A stretch of 64,000 bases of DNA from Procambarus clarkii (taxonomy: Eukaryota > Arthropoda > Malacostraca > Decapoda > Cambaridae): positions 19,727,218 to 19,791,217 of the forward strand of contig NC_091185.1 in assembly GCF_040958095.1 (NCBI RefSeq). Direction: 5' to 3'. Numbering within the stretch: position 1 is the first letter of the stretch; each line of letters opens with the position of its first letter. Positions 1 to 9,615 of the stretch are shown in pieces. The position numbers and the translations under genes were made by a program. The notes beneath the pieces are model-generated. The model was not told the DNA's origin and did no database searches. It worked only from the letters and a program-made list of their open reading frames with translations.

Positions 1-357
1 GGGCTTTTAAACAGACGCCATTTCTTAAAAAAATCGTGAGCCAAACTCCCGGGTGTTAGGGGCCTCAGTATTGAGTGAGCAACCAAGCCTGACGCACGCA
101 GCTTGAACTCACAGCACTGCTGTTCAGCTTGTGACCACAGCATCGCCTAAAAATGCCATAATATTCTTGTTCATGCTATTATGTAGCGATGATATTATTA
201 CAGAAGACCCCTGACTGTGATAAAACTGACCAGGGTTCTGATAACAGCAGGATTGTGGTGATATTTAGCGCTGTGTGCCATGGAGGGACGAGTAATGCTG
301 TGGGAGGGGAGGGTAGTGGCGTTATCTTCTGACTGTGTGTGGCCACCTTTTACTGAA

Positions 358-395
358 TGCACTCACCATACCAGCTTAGTGGTATGGTGAGTGCA
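358..395. repeat. 15-bp perfect hairpin
   Basis: The arm at 358-372 is exactly complementary to 381-395, around an 8-base loop. The mirror copy lies in the right arm near 12015-12050. Confidence 0.9.
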
Positions 396-744
396 CACAG
401 TCAGCTGGCGGCTTCTTCCCTCACACATTCAGGGTCAGACGCACTAAAATTTCACCCCCAACAATACTGTTTGTGGTGTTATTACCCTATATACAGACAT
501 TATATATAAGTATCTACATGTTTTGTTCACCATAACTGTTCAACTAAGCTGATATAATGCCCAAAGAGCATAGTGGCCACCCCTACCAATATGACAAATC
601 ATGCAGATGTTGCCACACCCATCACCAAAATGTCTTCTTCCCCCACACTCCTTTTGCTGTTATTACACTATATATACACGTTACATATAAGTATCTACAT
701 TCGTGTTCACCATAACGAACCACTAAGTTGGTATGCTGAGTGGC

Positions 745-781
745 AGTGGCAGCCAGTGGCAGCCTGCCACTGGCTGCCACT
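745..781. repeat. 18-bp perfect palindrome
   Basis: Arms 745-762 and 764-781 are perfectly complementary about a single central base. Its (G)TGGCAGCCA-type units are themselves repetitive. Confidence 0.9.
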
Positions 782-1703
782 CCCTCCCTCACCTCACTCG
801 CCACCATTCTCCTCCCACCATACTGTTTTTGCTTTTATATACAGGCGTTATATATAAGTATCTGCATGTTTTGTTTACCATAGTGAACAACTAAGCTGGT
901 ATAGTGAGTCCAGACAGTAAAACGTGGTCACACAGAGTCAGCAGACAATGCTACCTCCCTCCCCGCCAAGATTACTCCTCCCACTACAGCGCTAATTATC
1001 ACAACAATCCTGCTATTATCAGAATCCTGGTCGTTTTTATCAGTCAGGGGTCTTCTGTAATATTAATATTGCTAAATAATAGCATGAATATGTATATTAT
1101 GGCATTTTTAGGTGATTCTGTGGTCACAAGCTGAACAGCAGTGCTGTGAGCTCATGCTGCGTGCGTCAGGCTTGGTGGCTGGCTCAATACTGAGGCCCCT
1201 CACACCCGGGAATTTGGCCCACGATTTTGTTTAAAAACAGCTTCTGTTTACAAGAGCCCTGATGAAGGTGTGGTGAACCCCGTGTATCCGCGGGCCGTTT
1301 TAAATCTTGCGTAGTACTCCAATACATCATATGATGGGATGCACAATTTATAGCAAGTCACTCAACTCATCATATGATGTGTTGTGCAACTTAAGGGTTA
1401 AAGGTTAGAGTTTATGAAAGTTAGCATAAAAATCACGAATATCTCATTGAAGAATACAGACAAAAATAAAGAGAACAGAAGCAGAGATAGCAAGGGAGAA
1501 ACAAAGGCAAAGAACAACACAGTAGACTAAGTAAGACCAGGATCAGTGAAATTGCGGTTACGGGGTATAGGCAAGGCAAGCAAAGACAATGGAGTCAAGG
1601 GAGCAGGAGGATGAATCATGTCAGCAATTACTCCAGCTTTAAATAGGGTTGTTTGCAACAATATTCCAATCTAGAGACTACAATATGTTAAATAACTACA
1701 TAC

Positions 1704-1785
1704 CTCACATTTCTTCAATCTTTCCTGAAGACTACGTATGCGTCTTTGGCTTTCCTCTTCTGTCTCCTGCAAAAGGGTTCTTAAT
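1704..1785 (-). pseudogene. Coiled-coil exon, left-arm copy
   Basis: An 82-bp exon candidate bounded by AG and GAG|GTATGT. After one phase base it reads 27 codons without a stop, rich in Leu, Glu, Arg and Gln (begins LRTLLQETEEES, ends LKKCE), which fits a coiled coil. Related copies are at 9364-9443 and 10623-10704. The acceptor is weak because it lies in LINE-derived DNA with no clear pyrimidine tract. The parent gene is not recognised. Confidence 0.45.
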
Positions 1786-1967
1786 CTTTGATCAGTGAAT
1801 TGGGGTTATGGGGTATAGACAAAGCATGCAGAGACAATGGAGTCAAGGAAGCAGGAGGATGGATCAGGTCAACAAATAATGGATCAAGTCAGCAAGCTTT
1901 GAATAGGGCTGTTAGTTTGCAACAATATTCCACTCTAGAGACTACAATATGTTTATTAACTACATAC

Positions 1968-2149
1968 CTCATATTTTTTTAATTTTTCCTTGATGATGAT
2001 TCTCCTCATCTATTTCTTTATACTTATTGAGAAAGACTTTGACGTCATCTTTGCCCCACACCTTCCCTTCAATTGTTATTGAAGGTGTAAGTGTGAGGGC
2101 GTGTACGTGTTCCTCATCTGGTTGATGTGAAACATCTTCCTTGGTGGTC
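1968..2149 (-). pseudogene. Larger coiled-coil exon, left-arm copy
   Basis: Begins after CCATAG and ends at a normal donor (GAG|GTATGT). The frame opens TTKEDVSHQP and runs into a Lys/Glu-rich segment, but a one-base deletion relative to the right-arm copy (8983-9183) shifts the frame just before the donor. The left copy keeps the donor and has lost the frame; the right copy keeps the frame and has lost the donor. Insertions and deletions elsewhere between the copies are in frame, which suggests past coding constraint. The family is unrecognised. Confidence 0.45.
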
Positions 2150-2239
2150 CTATGGAGAGGGCAAAAGGCCATTAGTGAAACAGAGATGAATCCGAAATAT
2201 TTTCTCTTATGCAAAATCTAGATTAAAAAAGTGTTGAAT

Positions 2240-2506
2240 GTAATGAAATGCCAGTTTCTGGATGAGCCCCAGAGGCTCCCTGAAACTATCGTACACTGAT
2301 CAGTGCCATATTACTCGGTGCCATTAGTCAAAGTTCTATTGGTCTACAGAGGGCTACAAGCCAGAACCAGGTCTCGGAGGCAAAAGGAGTGATGACCTTT
2401 GAACACTTCAATGTAAAGTTATTTATACTTGCCACCAACTGGGGAAGGAACCCAGAAAGAGGCAAACCAAAAGACTGCATGGTTAAAACTAAAGACCACA
2501 GCCTGA
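2240..2506 (-). repeat. DIRS-type terminal repeat fragment, left arm
   Basis: Shares the motif family GTTGAATGTAATGAAA...GCCA-TTTCTGG with 2525-3046, 5940-6168, 8632-8905 and 13308-13650. Its mirror copy in the right arm is 8632-8905. Confidence 0.6.
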
Positions 2507-2524
2507 AAATTGCCAAAATGAACC

Positions 2525-3046
2525 AGCGTTGAATGTAATGAAATGCCATTTTCTGGGCGAGTCCCGGAGGCTCCTCGTAGCTTACTGGACTGATATGTTT
2601 CTAGACCATTTTGATTGAAGTTCTTGTGTACCAGGGACCACGAGCAGAAACCTAGCCCCCTCAGAGAGGCACGAGGAGCAATGGCCTATAGAAACCCCCA
2701 TGTAGTTAGAGGCATTCCATGTATGCCAATGACCAGATTAGGCACCCAGAAAGGTAGGCGTCCCAAAAGAAACCTGGTTAAAAATTGCTACCGAAAGCCA
2801 AACTATCAAGCAGAACTCCCCAATCTGAAAATGAGCAAACAAGCATGACATCATTACTGTCGTCTGTGCAGCTCCCCCCCCCCCTCCCCAAGAGGGGGAA
2901 GGGGGAGCCCCAGACCCCCGTGCCGGTCATGCCACCCTAGTTCAGAGGTTGAATATAAAAAACGTGAATATCGCCGACCGGAAGATTGCCGAAGAACCTC
3001 CAGGATTCGCCCAGAAAATGGCGTTTCATTACATTCAACGCTGGTT
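2525..3046. repeat. DIRS-type terminal region with 50-bp inverted ends
   Basis: The first ~50 bases (CCAGCGTTGAATG...) recur in reverse complement at the end (about 2995-3046). The unit lies immediately downstream of the tyrosine recombinase stop codon at 3138, so it is most simply the 3' terminal region of that DIRS-like element. It contains a poly-C run near 2874. A diverged copy of its first ~330 bp stands alone at 13308-13650. Confidence 0.6.
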
Positions 3047-3137
3047 TTCTGTGGATAGCTCCTCTGGCTTTCCGGAGCTACCTAACCACAGAAAAGGAAA
3101 AGAGGGACGTACCTGGGAGGCTGCCGCCGCTCACACC

Positions 3138-4607
3138 TCAACTCGAAGTTGAGACTACTGGCTGCAACCTGCGACCCATAGCGACACACGCCTGACTAGG
3201 ACCAGGAACATGAACGAGGTAACGGGCGGCCAGGACCCTGTCCGACCTCCAAAATCCTCGCGCCCAAATGTCAACTAAAGACATATCGCCCAAAAAGCAG
3301 CAGCTAGAGTAGCAAATTAGCGAACGTCATGGATTCGAGGATAGACCGCAGGCTGGCTGGAATGAATAATCCTGCGGACGACCTGGGAGACCAGAACCCA
3401 CAAACAGTGGAGGGAAACAGAGAACTCGTAGCACATCCCCGGCCACAGAGGCCATGGTGCACGAATAATGGTGAAGAGCCGCAACCGGACACAAAACATG
3501 ATGCACCACCCGGCCAAACCAACCAAGCATCAACAACCCAACAGCCCTTACGGAAAGCCACTGTTCCATTCTTCGCCAGAAAAGAGGGAGACTGCTGAAA
3601 ATGAACAAACCTACCACCAGGACAAAGAGCAGAAAACCGTGCACGGGAAGAGAGCATGAAGCTTCCCAACCTGACCCCCAGAAGCTAATGCCAACAGGAA
3701 AAAGAGCCTGAGAAAAACAATCCAAAACTGAAGGAGCCACAATAAACCAAGGAGAAGAGCACCCAGTCCAAAGACCAGGACAACTCAGATGGTGCATGAG
3801 CAGGCTGAAGGTGCACAGTGCATAATGCTTGCGGAACGGAGCAGAAGTAACAACCCTCAGAATGCAAGCAAAAGCGGCTCTGCCAACACCACACGATTTG
3901 AGGCAACAGTATTCAGCATCAAAAGACGGTTTCTGAAAAAGTCGAGAGAAAGGACAAAACAACCAGATCCGAAATAGATGACAATCTACGAAGGGAGAGA
4001 ACCCGACAGAAAGAACACCAGGAAACTTCATACTGTCGCCGAGACGAAACTCGCAAGTGGGACACCATCTGTGAAGCCACCTGATCACCATGCAAGTGGT
4101 GATAAACCAGGTCAGAAAGACACAAAGAGCAGAGGAGACCACCGAACCAGCCACGTACTATACTGGTCCAATCTGCTGAAAGAGGTGGAACTGCAGGAAA
4201 CTTCGCGGGTTCGAACACTGAACAAGCAGCGCCTGAAACCAAAGCTGGGTCAGCCACCAAGGGGCCAACAGGACTACTCTCCTCTGGGACAGCTCTAAAA
4301 GAGCCAGAAGTCACTAAGAGACCAGCCCCAAAGAGCCAAGGACCGAAGAGAACCCACACGGGTCAGGCAAGGAACCACCGGAGTACAGTCCAAATGGAGC
4401 CTGATCATCGAAACCCGAGCGACCCGCACCCTCTGAAGTGACAGCCAAACAGGCGCGAACTGTGTTGTGAGCCCTACTGAAGAACGGAGCCCACTGCTCC
4501 TGGCCGGCCTGGTGAGCACTGGTCACAAAGCCCCAGCCAAGAGACAAGGCATCCGTAAACACTTTGAGCGAGGGCTCAGGTAGGAGCCACGGCATTAAAT
4601 GAAGCAT
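3138..4607 (-). pseudogene. Decayed DIRS-like retrotransposon (RNase H to tyrosine recombinase)
   Basis: Read on the minus strand, the upstream end gives an RNase H-like start (LKVFTDALSLGWGFVTSA at about 4555-4510) and, in a shifted frame, a Pro-Val-Val-containing strand typical of DIRS RNase H. The downstream end gives the tyrosine recombinase C-terminus: MSLVDIWARGFWRSDR then VLAARYLV, with the likely nucleophilic Tyr, ending at a TGA (3138-3140). Several frameshifts lie between. Reverse transcriptase and gag are missing. DIRS elements integrate with a tyrosine recombinase rather than a DDE integrase. The long overlapping minus frames here, up to 275 codons, are parts of this relic and not separate genes. 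Confidence 0.75.
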
Positions 4608-4621
4608 TAAATGTGCAAAAA

Positions 4622-4705
4622 CTAGAAGATAGAAAAAAAAGAGGCGATATAATCACTACGTACAAAATAGTAACAGGAATCGATAAAATTGATAGGGAAG
4701 AATTT
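4622..4705 (+). pseudogene. LINE ORF2 3' fragment
   Basis: A short frame reads GDIITTYKIVTGIDKIDREEF, a motif found near the C-terminus of reverse transcriptases in CR1/Jockey-like LINEs. No start codon or catalytic motif remains. Confidence 0.55.
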
Positions 4706-4718
4706 CTGAGACCCGGAA

Positions 4719-5150
4719 CGTTATTTATTTATTTATTTAATTTATTTATATTCAAGAAGGTACATTGGGTTTATGAGAGTACAGAGCATTAAAGTTTTTC
4801 ATACATACATTCTTGTAAAGCCACTAGCACGCATAGTTTCGGGCAAATCCCTAAACTAACAGGTAATTTTAGACAATTCACAGCAAAATTGACAAATGTT
4901 TACAGGTACATTTCAGCCTTACTATACAGGTACAGATAATTTTAAGTGGAATAATTACAGCAAACCGTCAAAAATGTTTACAGGAACATTGCAAGAACTT
5001 TCGACACAAAAGCAGATTAGAATGCACAATAATGAAAGGATTACTAGGTACATTAGGACAACATTCCAGGGTTACACATTGGTTCACTGAAGCAAAATGA
5101 GAATCATTTCAAGGAATAATGCAGCAGGATAATTACTCAATACAACAACC
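4719..5150 (-). repeat. LINE/SINE 3'-tail repeat with (ATTT)n
   Basis: Starts with an ATTT microsatellite (the reverse of an AAAT tail), then carries the core AGCCACTAGCACGC followed by TTTCGGGCA, shared with 14040-14192, 32965-33080, 38590-38700, 55236-55420 and 61088-61200. No coding content. Confidence 0.65.
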
Positions 5151-5935
5151 ATGATATCAGATGATACTGTTAATCACAACTACCTCTTACTTAAACTCCA
5201 GCATTATGGAATCCGAGGCGTTGCCCTGGACTATATCCGATCCCAACTTAGTGACATACACCAATGTGTAGCCATCAATGATACAACCTCTTCCACTCTA
5301 CCAATAACCGTTGGAGTGCCACAGGGCAGCATCTTGGAACCTCTTCTATTTCTTATATATATCAATGATCTGCCTAATGTTTCTAATATTCTTAAACCTA
5401 TATTGTTTGCTGGTGATACTACCCTCATCTATTCAGACCCCAACCCACATAAACTAAATAATGTTTTGAATAATGAATTAAAAAAAAAGTCCACTTATGG
5501 ATGTCTACTAAAAAACTAACACTAAACATAGAAAAGACCTACTACATCTTACTTGGAAGCAAATCATCGAATGCAATTCAGCTACAGATAGACAACATTA
5601 ACATCAGTAATAAAAATGATGGCAAGTTTCTTGGCTTATTCCTAGACAACAGACTCAACTTCAGCACCCACATTCAACACATAACTAAGAAAGTCTCTAA
5701 AACAGTTGGTATACTCACCAAAATCAGATATTATGTTCCTAACTCTGCTCTCCTCACTCTATATTATGCACTAATCTATCCCTATCTTACTTATGGTATC
5801 TATGCGTGGGGGTCAACCACTGCAAAACACCTGAAGCCCATCATCACCTAGCAAAAAAATCTGCTTTCAGAATAATAACAAACTCTGCTTTCAGACAACA
5901 CTCGGCTCCCTTGTTTAAATCTCTTAACATGCAAA
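5151..5935 (+). pseudogene. LINE reverse transcriptase fragment (CR1/L2-like)
   Basis: Two frames joined by a frameshift near 5485 give reverse transcriptase motifs B to E: GVPQGSILEPLLF, then FAGDTTLIY, then a thumb region ending LTYGIYAWGSTTAKHL. In motif C the usual F/YADD reads FAGD, so a catalytic Asp is lost. The frame breaks again near 5850. It is a dead copy. Related pieces lie at 32735-32965 and 38700-39035. Confidence 0.8.
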
Positions 5936-5939
5936 TAAA

Positions 5940-6168
5940 ACCCTCGGTTCTTGAGGCTGTGGTCTTGTTTGAAGGCATATTTGCCACCGTTCACTGTGCC
6001 TCTTTGAGGAGGCCAGGTTTTGGCTTATGACCCCTTATAGGCCAATAGAACCATTCAACTGACAACACCTAATAGTATGACACATTAGAAATAGTAACTT
6101 CAGCAAACCACTGGAGCTCGCCTAGAAATTGGTGTTTCATTACATTCAATGCTGGATTTTTTAACTAA
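5940..6168 (+). repeat. DIRS-type terminal repeat fragment
   Basis: Ends TGTTTCATTACATTCAATGC, the reverse complement of the 2525 terminus, and contains the shared CCAATAGAACC motif also seen at 8800. Confidence 0.55.
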
Positions 6169-6191
6169 TATATTTCTAAATTATATTACAG

Positions 6192-6308
6192 GAAAAAAGT
6201 ATCAGCAAATGAAAAAGTTTCACCTTCAGCAAAATAGACTACAAACATCATCATCTTCAACAAGTGACTTCAACTGAAGGTCTACTTAAAATAAAAGAAG
6301 AACAAATT
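6192..6308 (+). other. Exon-like segment with strong splice sites
   Basis: A pyrimidine/AT tract ending ATTACAG precedes 6192, and GTAAGT follows at 6309. No frame is open through all 117 bp: one reads KKYQQMKKFH from the start and another is open towards the donor. It could be a decayed or untranslated exon. The first bases resemble the better candidate at 12900. Confidence 0.25.
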
Positions 6309-6394
6309 GTAAGTATTTTCCTAAAATACTGTACCGTATTAGCTAGCTGATCCTGATTTCATTTGTAGAGTATATTATAGCAATTATATACAAT

Positions 6395-6520
6395 GGGGCC
6401 TCGACTTACGATGCTAATCCGTTCCCAGAGACGGATCGTAACTCGAAATATCGTAAGTCGAAGTGATTTTTCCCATAAGAAATAAAGGGAACTGAATTAA
6501 TCCGTTCCCCACCCTCCAAA
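6395..6520. repeat. Terminal fragment of a DNA transposon (pogo/Tigger-like?)
   Basis: The sequence GGGGCCTCGACTTACGA resembles termini of pogo/Tigger-like elements. Bases 6401-6412 pair perfectly with 6450-6461. No transposase is visible. Confidence 0.35.
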
Positions 6521-6523
6521 ATA

Positions 6524-7084
6524 TTAACATACAAATACCGGGCCCAGGGAAAAGGGGTAAACTGGGGAGGGGTTTGTTGAGGGTTGGGTGGAGGTCTGAT
6601 ACGGAAGAGCATGTGGTTGGTAGTGTTGATGATAGTATGGTGGTTGCTGTTGGTGTGGTATGTAGTGATGTGGTTGTGGCTGGTAGTGTGGTGGCAGTTG
6701 TTGTGGTGGTTGTTGTGAGTGTGGTGGTGGTTGTTGTGAGTGTGGTGGTGGTTGTTGTGAGTGTGGTGGTGGTTGTTGTGGGTGTGGTTGAGTGTGGTGG
6801 TGGTTGTAGTGGTAGTTGTGCTTGTGGGTGGTGTTGGTAGTGTGGTGGGTGTTGTGGGTAATATGCTGGGTGTTGGTAGTTTGGTGGTGGTTGTGGGTAG
6901 TATGGTGGTTGTTGGTGATTGTGGTTGCTGTGCTGATTGAGGATGGAGTTAGTACTGTTTTCGGTGAACCAGACTGCACCAATCCCAGGGGCCCCACAGT
7001 TGCATCATCCCCTGGAGTCTGTTGTTGGACGGGGGTAGATGTTCCATTGTTGGGGTCTACTTCCCCATCACTCCCTATGGCCAC
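6524..7084 (-). CDS. His/Gln/Pro/Thr-rich open frame, unrecognised
   Basis: The frame has no ATG at its start (TTG at 7084, directly after a TGA), so if real it is an exon fragment. Its first ~55 residues are ordinary sequence (GSDGEVDPNNGT, then VGPLGLVQSGSPKTVL); the rest is low complexity made of His, Asn, Thr, Pro and Gln. A CCATAG acceptor lies just upstream of GSDGEVD. The low-complexity part corresponds to a G/T-rich minisatellite on the plus strand. It could be an exon of a host regulatory protein or a repeat read by chance. I do not recognise the family. Confidence 0.2.
   Translation of the reverse strand: MAIGSDGEVDPNNGTSTPVQQQTPGDDATVGPLGLVQSGSPKTVLTPSSISTATTITNNHHTTHNHHQTTNTQHITHNTHHTTNTTHKHNYHYNHHHTQPHPQQPPPHSQQPPPHSQQPPPHSQQPPQQLPPHYQPQPHHYIPHQQQPPYYHQHYQPHALPYQTSTQPSTNPSPVYPFSLGPVFVC
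6650..6935 (+). repeat. GTGGTG/GTTGTT minisatellite
   Basis: A 21-bp unit (GTGGTGGTGGTTGTTGTGAGT) repeats about four times near 6715-6780, with degenerate copies on both sides. Confidence 0.85.
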
Positions 7085-7257
7085 CCCCAATCATCGTGAT
7101 ATCTGCGGACCGAGAGCCCTCAACGAAATCCTGCAATTGTCCAGGGCTGCTGCCCCTTTGGCCCCCGGATCCGTTACTCCCGCCTGGGCGCTCCCTGGGC
7201 TCCCGATGGGGTCACCTTGCCCCACTGTGGGGCCCGCTTGGGTTTTCTAAAGAGCTA

Positions 7258-8105
7258 ACGCCTGCACCGCCCCCACAGTTCAGGGTTTGTCGCGGGTGCC
7301 CCCCCCCCCTCAGGTAGTCTTGTTTTCTACCATGCCTTTACTTCTGAGAAATGTGTACCTACAACCCGCACTTTCCTCGCTAATCCACACAAACTGACCC
7401 TACTGGGTATAGTATGCAAGGAGCTATCACAAGCTATCGCCTTTGAAATTTTAACGCATTCCTAACTCGACAATTAAGCCCACTCTCGATAACCTCTCAA
7501 AGTATTCCCGAACCTTTTACGTTAAAATTCTCAAGCATATATATCGGAACTATCCTTCATTCATACTTTTTCTTAACCGCGTTCCACAGCACCAGTGAGA
7601 ACCATCAATCACTTCGCCTATTGACAGGTGGTGACAGATGTCGGCGTCAGAATCTCGCTCCACCAATGAATGAAATTCTTTTGTCTTGTATCCTCGTCTC
7701 TCATTCGTAAAAGTAATAGGCAGACAGATAGAATACACAACCTGACTTGACTACCATTTATCACTGTGAAACAAGATACTGTACTGTATACAATGTCAAA
7801 TAAAATACATGTGCAATTATAAACCAAACAAAAAGGTCACATTAATTATTAGATGGCCGAAAATACTAGAATGAACTTGATAGAATGAAATTATTATTAC
7901 TACATTCCTTTAACACACACTATTGACTGTACCGCAATTGAAAAGAATTAAAGTGAGAATTTCTTGTCTCTAAATACGAGTCCGATATAAATCTTAATTG
8001 AATAATTACCGAATTCTTGAAAATATTCTGAAATTATACAATTAATATTTCCGCGAAGGAACTACTCAGAATTTATTGTAAATCATTTAGTTTCTAAATT
8101 TTCTA
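7258..8105. other. No gene seen
   Basis: Mixed and AT-rich sequence with a poly-C run near 7300. No open frame, splice pair or repeat I recognise beyond short chance frames. Confidence 0.6.
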
Positions 8106-8109
8106 AGGT

Positions 8110-8630
8110 TGCCATAATGTCCTCTCCTGAAGTCAGGTTTTTCAACTGCTTCAACCTACTTGTATTCTTCCAGATTATATCGCATTGCATACTTTATTCC
8201 CAAAAAGTCATTTGTCACTTTTACCCAAAGGAGGAAGGTACTGAATGTCAAATATTTCTTCCTCCTTCCTGGTAAATATCAAATCTAGCATGGAGGGAAC
8301 GTCCCCTTCCCTCATCCTCGTAGCTTGTTTAACATGTTGATACAAGAATGTTTCCAGGATGTCTACAAATCTACAGGTCCAAAAATCTTCTGTTTTAGCT
8401 TCATATGCTTCCCAGTCTATGGATTTAAAGTTGAAATCGCCAACTATAAACAGTCGTGATCTATCGTTATCCGCTCTCGCTATAATCTCTCTATTATTAT
8501 GAGACCTTCCCGTTTATTATCTAGCGCCTCCATTGACCATGTGCTGCTTGGCGGTGGACTGTATGCATTTATGGTCGTTAGTTTATCATTCTCATGGATG
8601 ATCTCTAGTGCTATTATGTCAACTTCTTGT
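8110..8630 (-). pseudogene. LINE endonuclease fragment
   Basis: On the minus strand the frame reads VDIIALEIIHENDKL, then FIVGDFNFKSIDWEAY, then MLDLIFTRKEEE and GKSDK, the order expected for an APE-type LINE endonuclease (GDFN motif; the final SDH has become SDK). The middle is interrupted by frameshifts. No reverse transcriptase follows before the spacer edge. Confidence 0.75.
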
Positions 8631-8631
8631 G

Positions 8632-8905
8632 GCTGTGGTCTTTAGTTTTAACCATGCAGTCTTTTGGTTTGCCTCTTTCTGGGTTCCTTCCCCAGTTGGT
8701 GGCAAGTATAAATAACTTTACATTGAAGTGTTCAAAGGCCATCACTCCTTTTGCCTCTGAGACCTGGTTCTGGCTTGTAGCCCTCTGTAGACCAATAGAA
8801 CTTTGACTAATGGCACCGAGTAATATGGCACTGATCAGTGTATGGTAGTTTCAGAGAGCCTCTGGGGCTCATCCAGAAACTGAAATTTCATTACATTCAA
8901 CACTT
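8632..8905 (+). repeat. DIRS-type terminal repeat fragment, right arm
   Basis: Mirror of 2240-2506. Ends TTTCATTACATTCAACAC, as in the other members of this family. Confidence 0.6.
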
Positions 8906-8982
8906 TTTTAATCTAGATTTTGCATAAGAGAAAATATTTCGGATTCATCTATTTCATTAATGGCCTTTTGCTCTCTCCATAG

Positions 8983-9183
8983 GACCACCAAAGATGATGT
9001 TCATGTTCCACATCAACCAGATGTGGAACATGTTCCACATCAACCACATCCACATCATATCACACCTTCAATAATAATTGAAGAAAAGGTGTGGCTCAAA
9101 GACGATATCACAGTCTTATTAAGTAAATATAAACAACTAGAGAAGGAAAATGAAGATTTAAAAGAAAAATTAAAAAATATGAG
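8983..9183 (+). pseudogene. Larger coiled-coil exon, right-arm copy
   Basis: A good acceptor (TTTTGCTCTCTCCATAG) precedes an open frame starting TTKDDVHVPHQP, with a His/Pro-rich region and then a Lys/Glu/Leu helix (LEKENEDLKEKL). The donor GAG|GTATGT of the left-arm copy is here GAGATGTAG, so the GT is gone. The phase at its end (two bases) matches the one-base start of the following 80-bp exon, which suggests both came from one gene. The gene is unidentified, and with the donor lost this copy is probably inactive. Confidence 0.45.
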
Positions 9184-9363
9184 ATGTAGTTAATAAACAT
9201 ATTGTAGTCTCTAGAGTTGAATATTGTTGCAATCTAACAGCCCTATTCAAAGCTTGCTGACTTGATCCATTATTTGCTGACCTGATCCATCCTCCTGCTC
9301 CCTTGACTCCATTGTCTCTGCATGCTTTGTCTATACCCCATAACCCCAATTCACTGATCAAAG

Positions 9364-9443
9364 ATTAAGAACCCTTTTGCAGGAGACAAGAGGAGAGCCA
9401 AAGACGCATACGTAGTCTTCAGGAAAGATTGAAGAAATGTGAG
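9364..9443 (+). pseudogene. Coiled-coil exon, extra right-arm copy
   Basis: Duplicate of the 82-bp exon but with a net 2-bp deletion that breaks the frame (a TAG follows). The donor GAG|GTATGT is kept. Downstream sequence to 9610 is derived from LINE ORF2 (VSRVEYCC, then LFKAEVIADL), as in the other units. Confidence 0.45.
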
Positions 9444-9615
9444 GTATGTAGTCATTAAACATATTGTAGTCTCTAGAGTGGAATATTGTTGCAAATTATC
9501 AACCCTTTTCAAAGCTGAAGTAATTGCCGACCTGGTCCGTCCTCCCACTCCCTTGACTCCAAAGTCTTTGCTTGCTTTGCCTATACCCCATAACCCCAAT
9601 TCACTGATCAAAGAT

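Larger units (their letters stand above)
1..1397 (-). mobile_element. Non-autonomous piggyBac-like element, truncated copy
   Basis: The inner end reads AAGGG followed by TTAA (1398-1401), the expected end and target site for piggyBac-type elements. Positions 1-290 and about 990-1260 are inverted copies of each other, so the element has very long terminal inverted repeats. Its middle carries perfect hairpins (358-395 and 745-781) and three direct repeats of about 170 bp (starting near 490, 665 and 840). No transposase is encoded. The outer end is outside the window. Confidence 0.7.
1..2506 (-). repeat. Left arm of large inverted duplication
   Basis: Read as reverse complement this stretch matches 8632-12408 almost throughout: the terminal element (1-1397), two exon/LINE units, a coiled-coil exon and a DIRS-type terminal repeat occur in the same order. 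A 94-residue open frame is identical at 573-857 (+) and 11551-11835 (-). The window start cuts the arm, so its outer end is unknown. It lacks the solo LTR and one exon unit present in the right arm. Confidence 0.93.

Noticed and set aside
573-857. 94-codon frame identical at 11551-11835 as a conserved gene
   Set aside because: Identity is explained by the inverted duplication of a MITE; the frame spans direct repeats and a palindrome.
3327-4154. 275-codon minus-strand frame as a Cys/Leu-rich membrane protein
   Set aside because: It is an out-of-frame reading through the DIRS relic.
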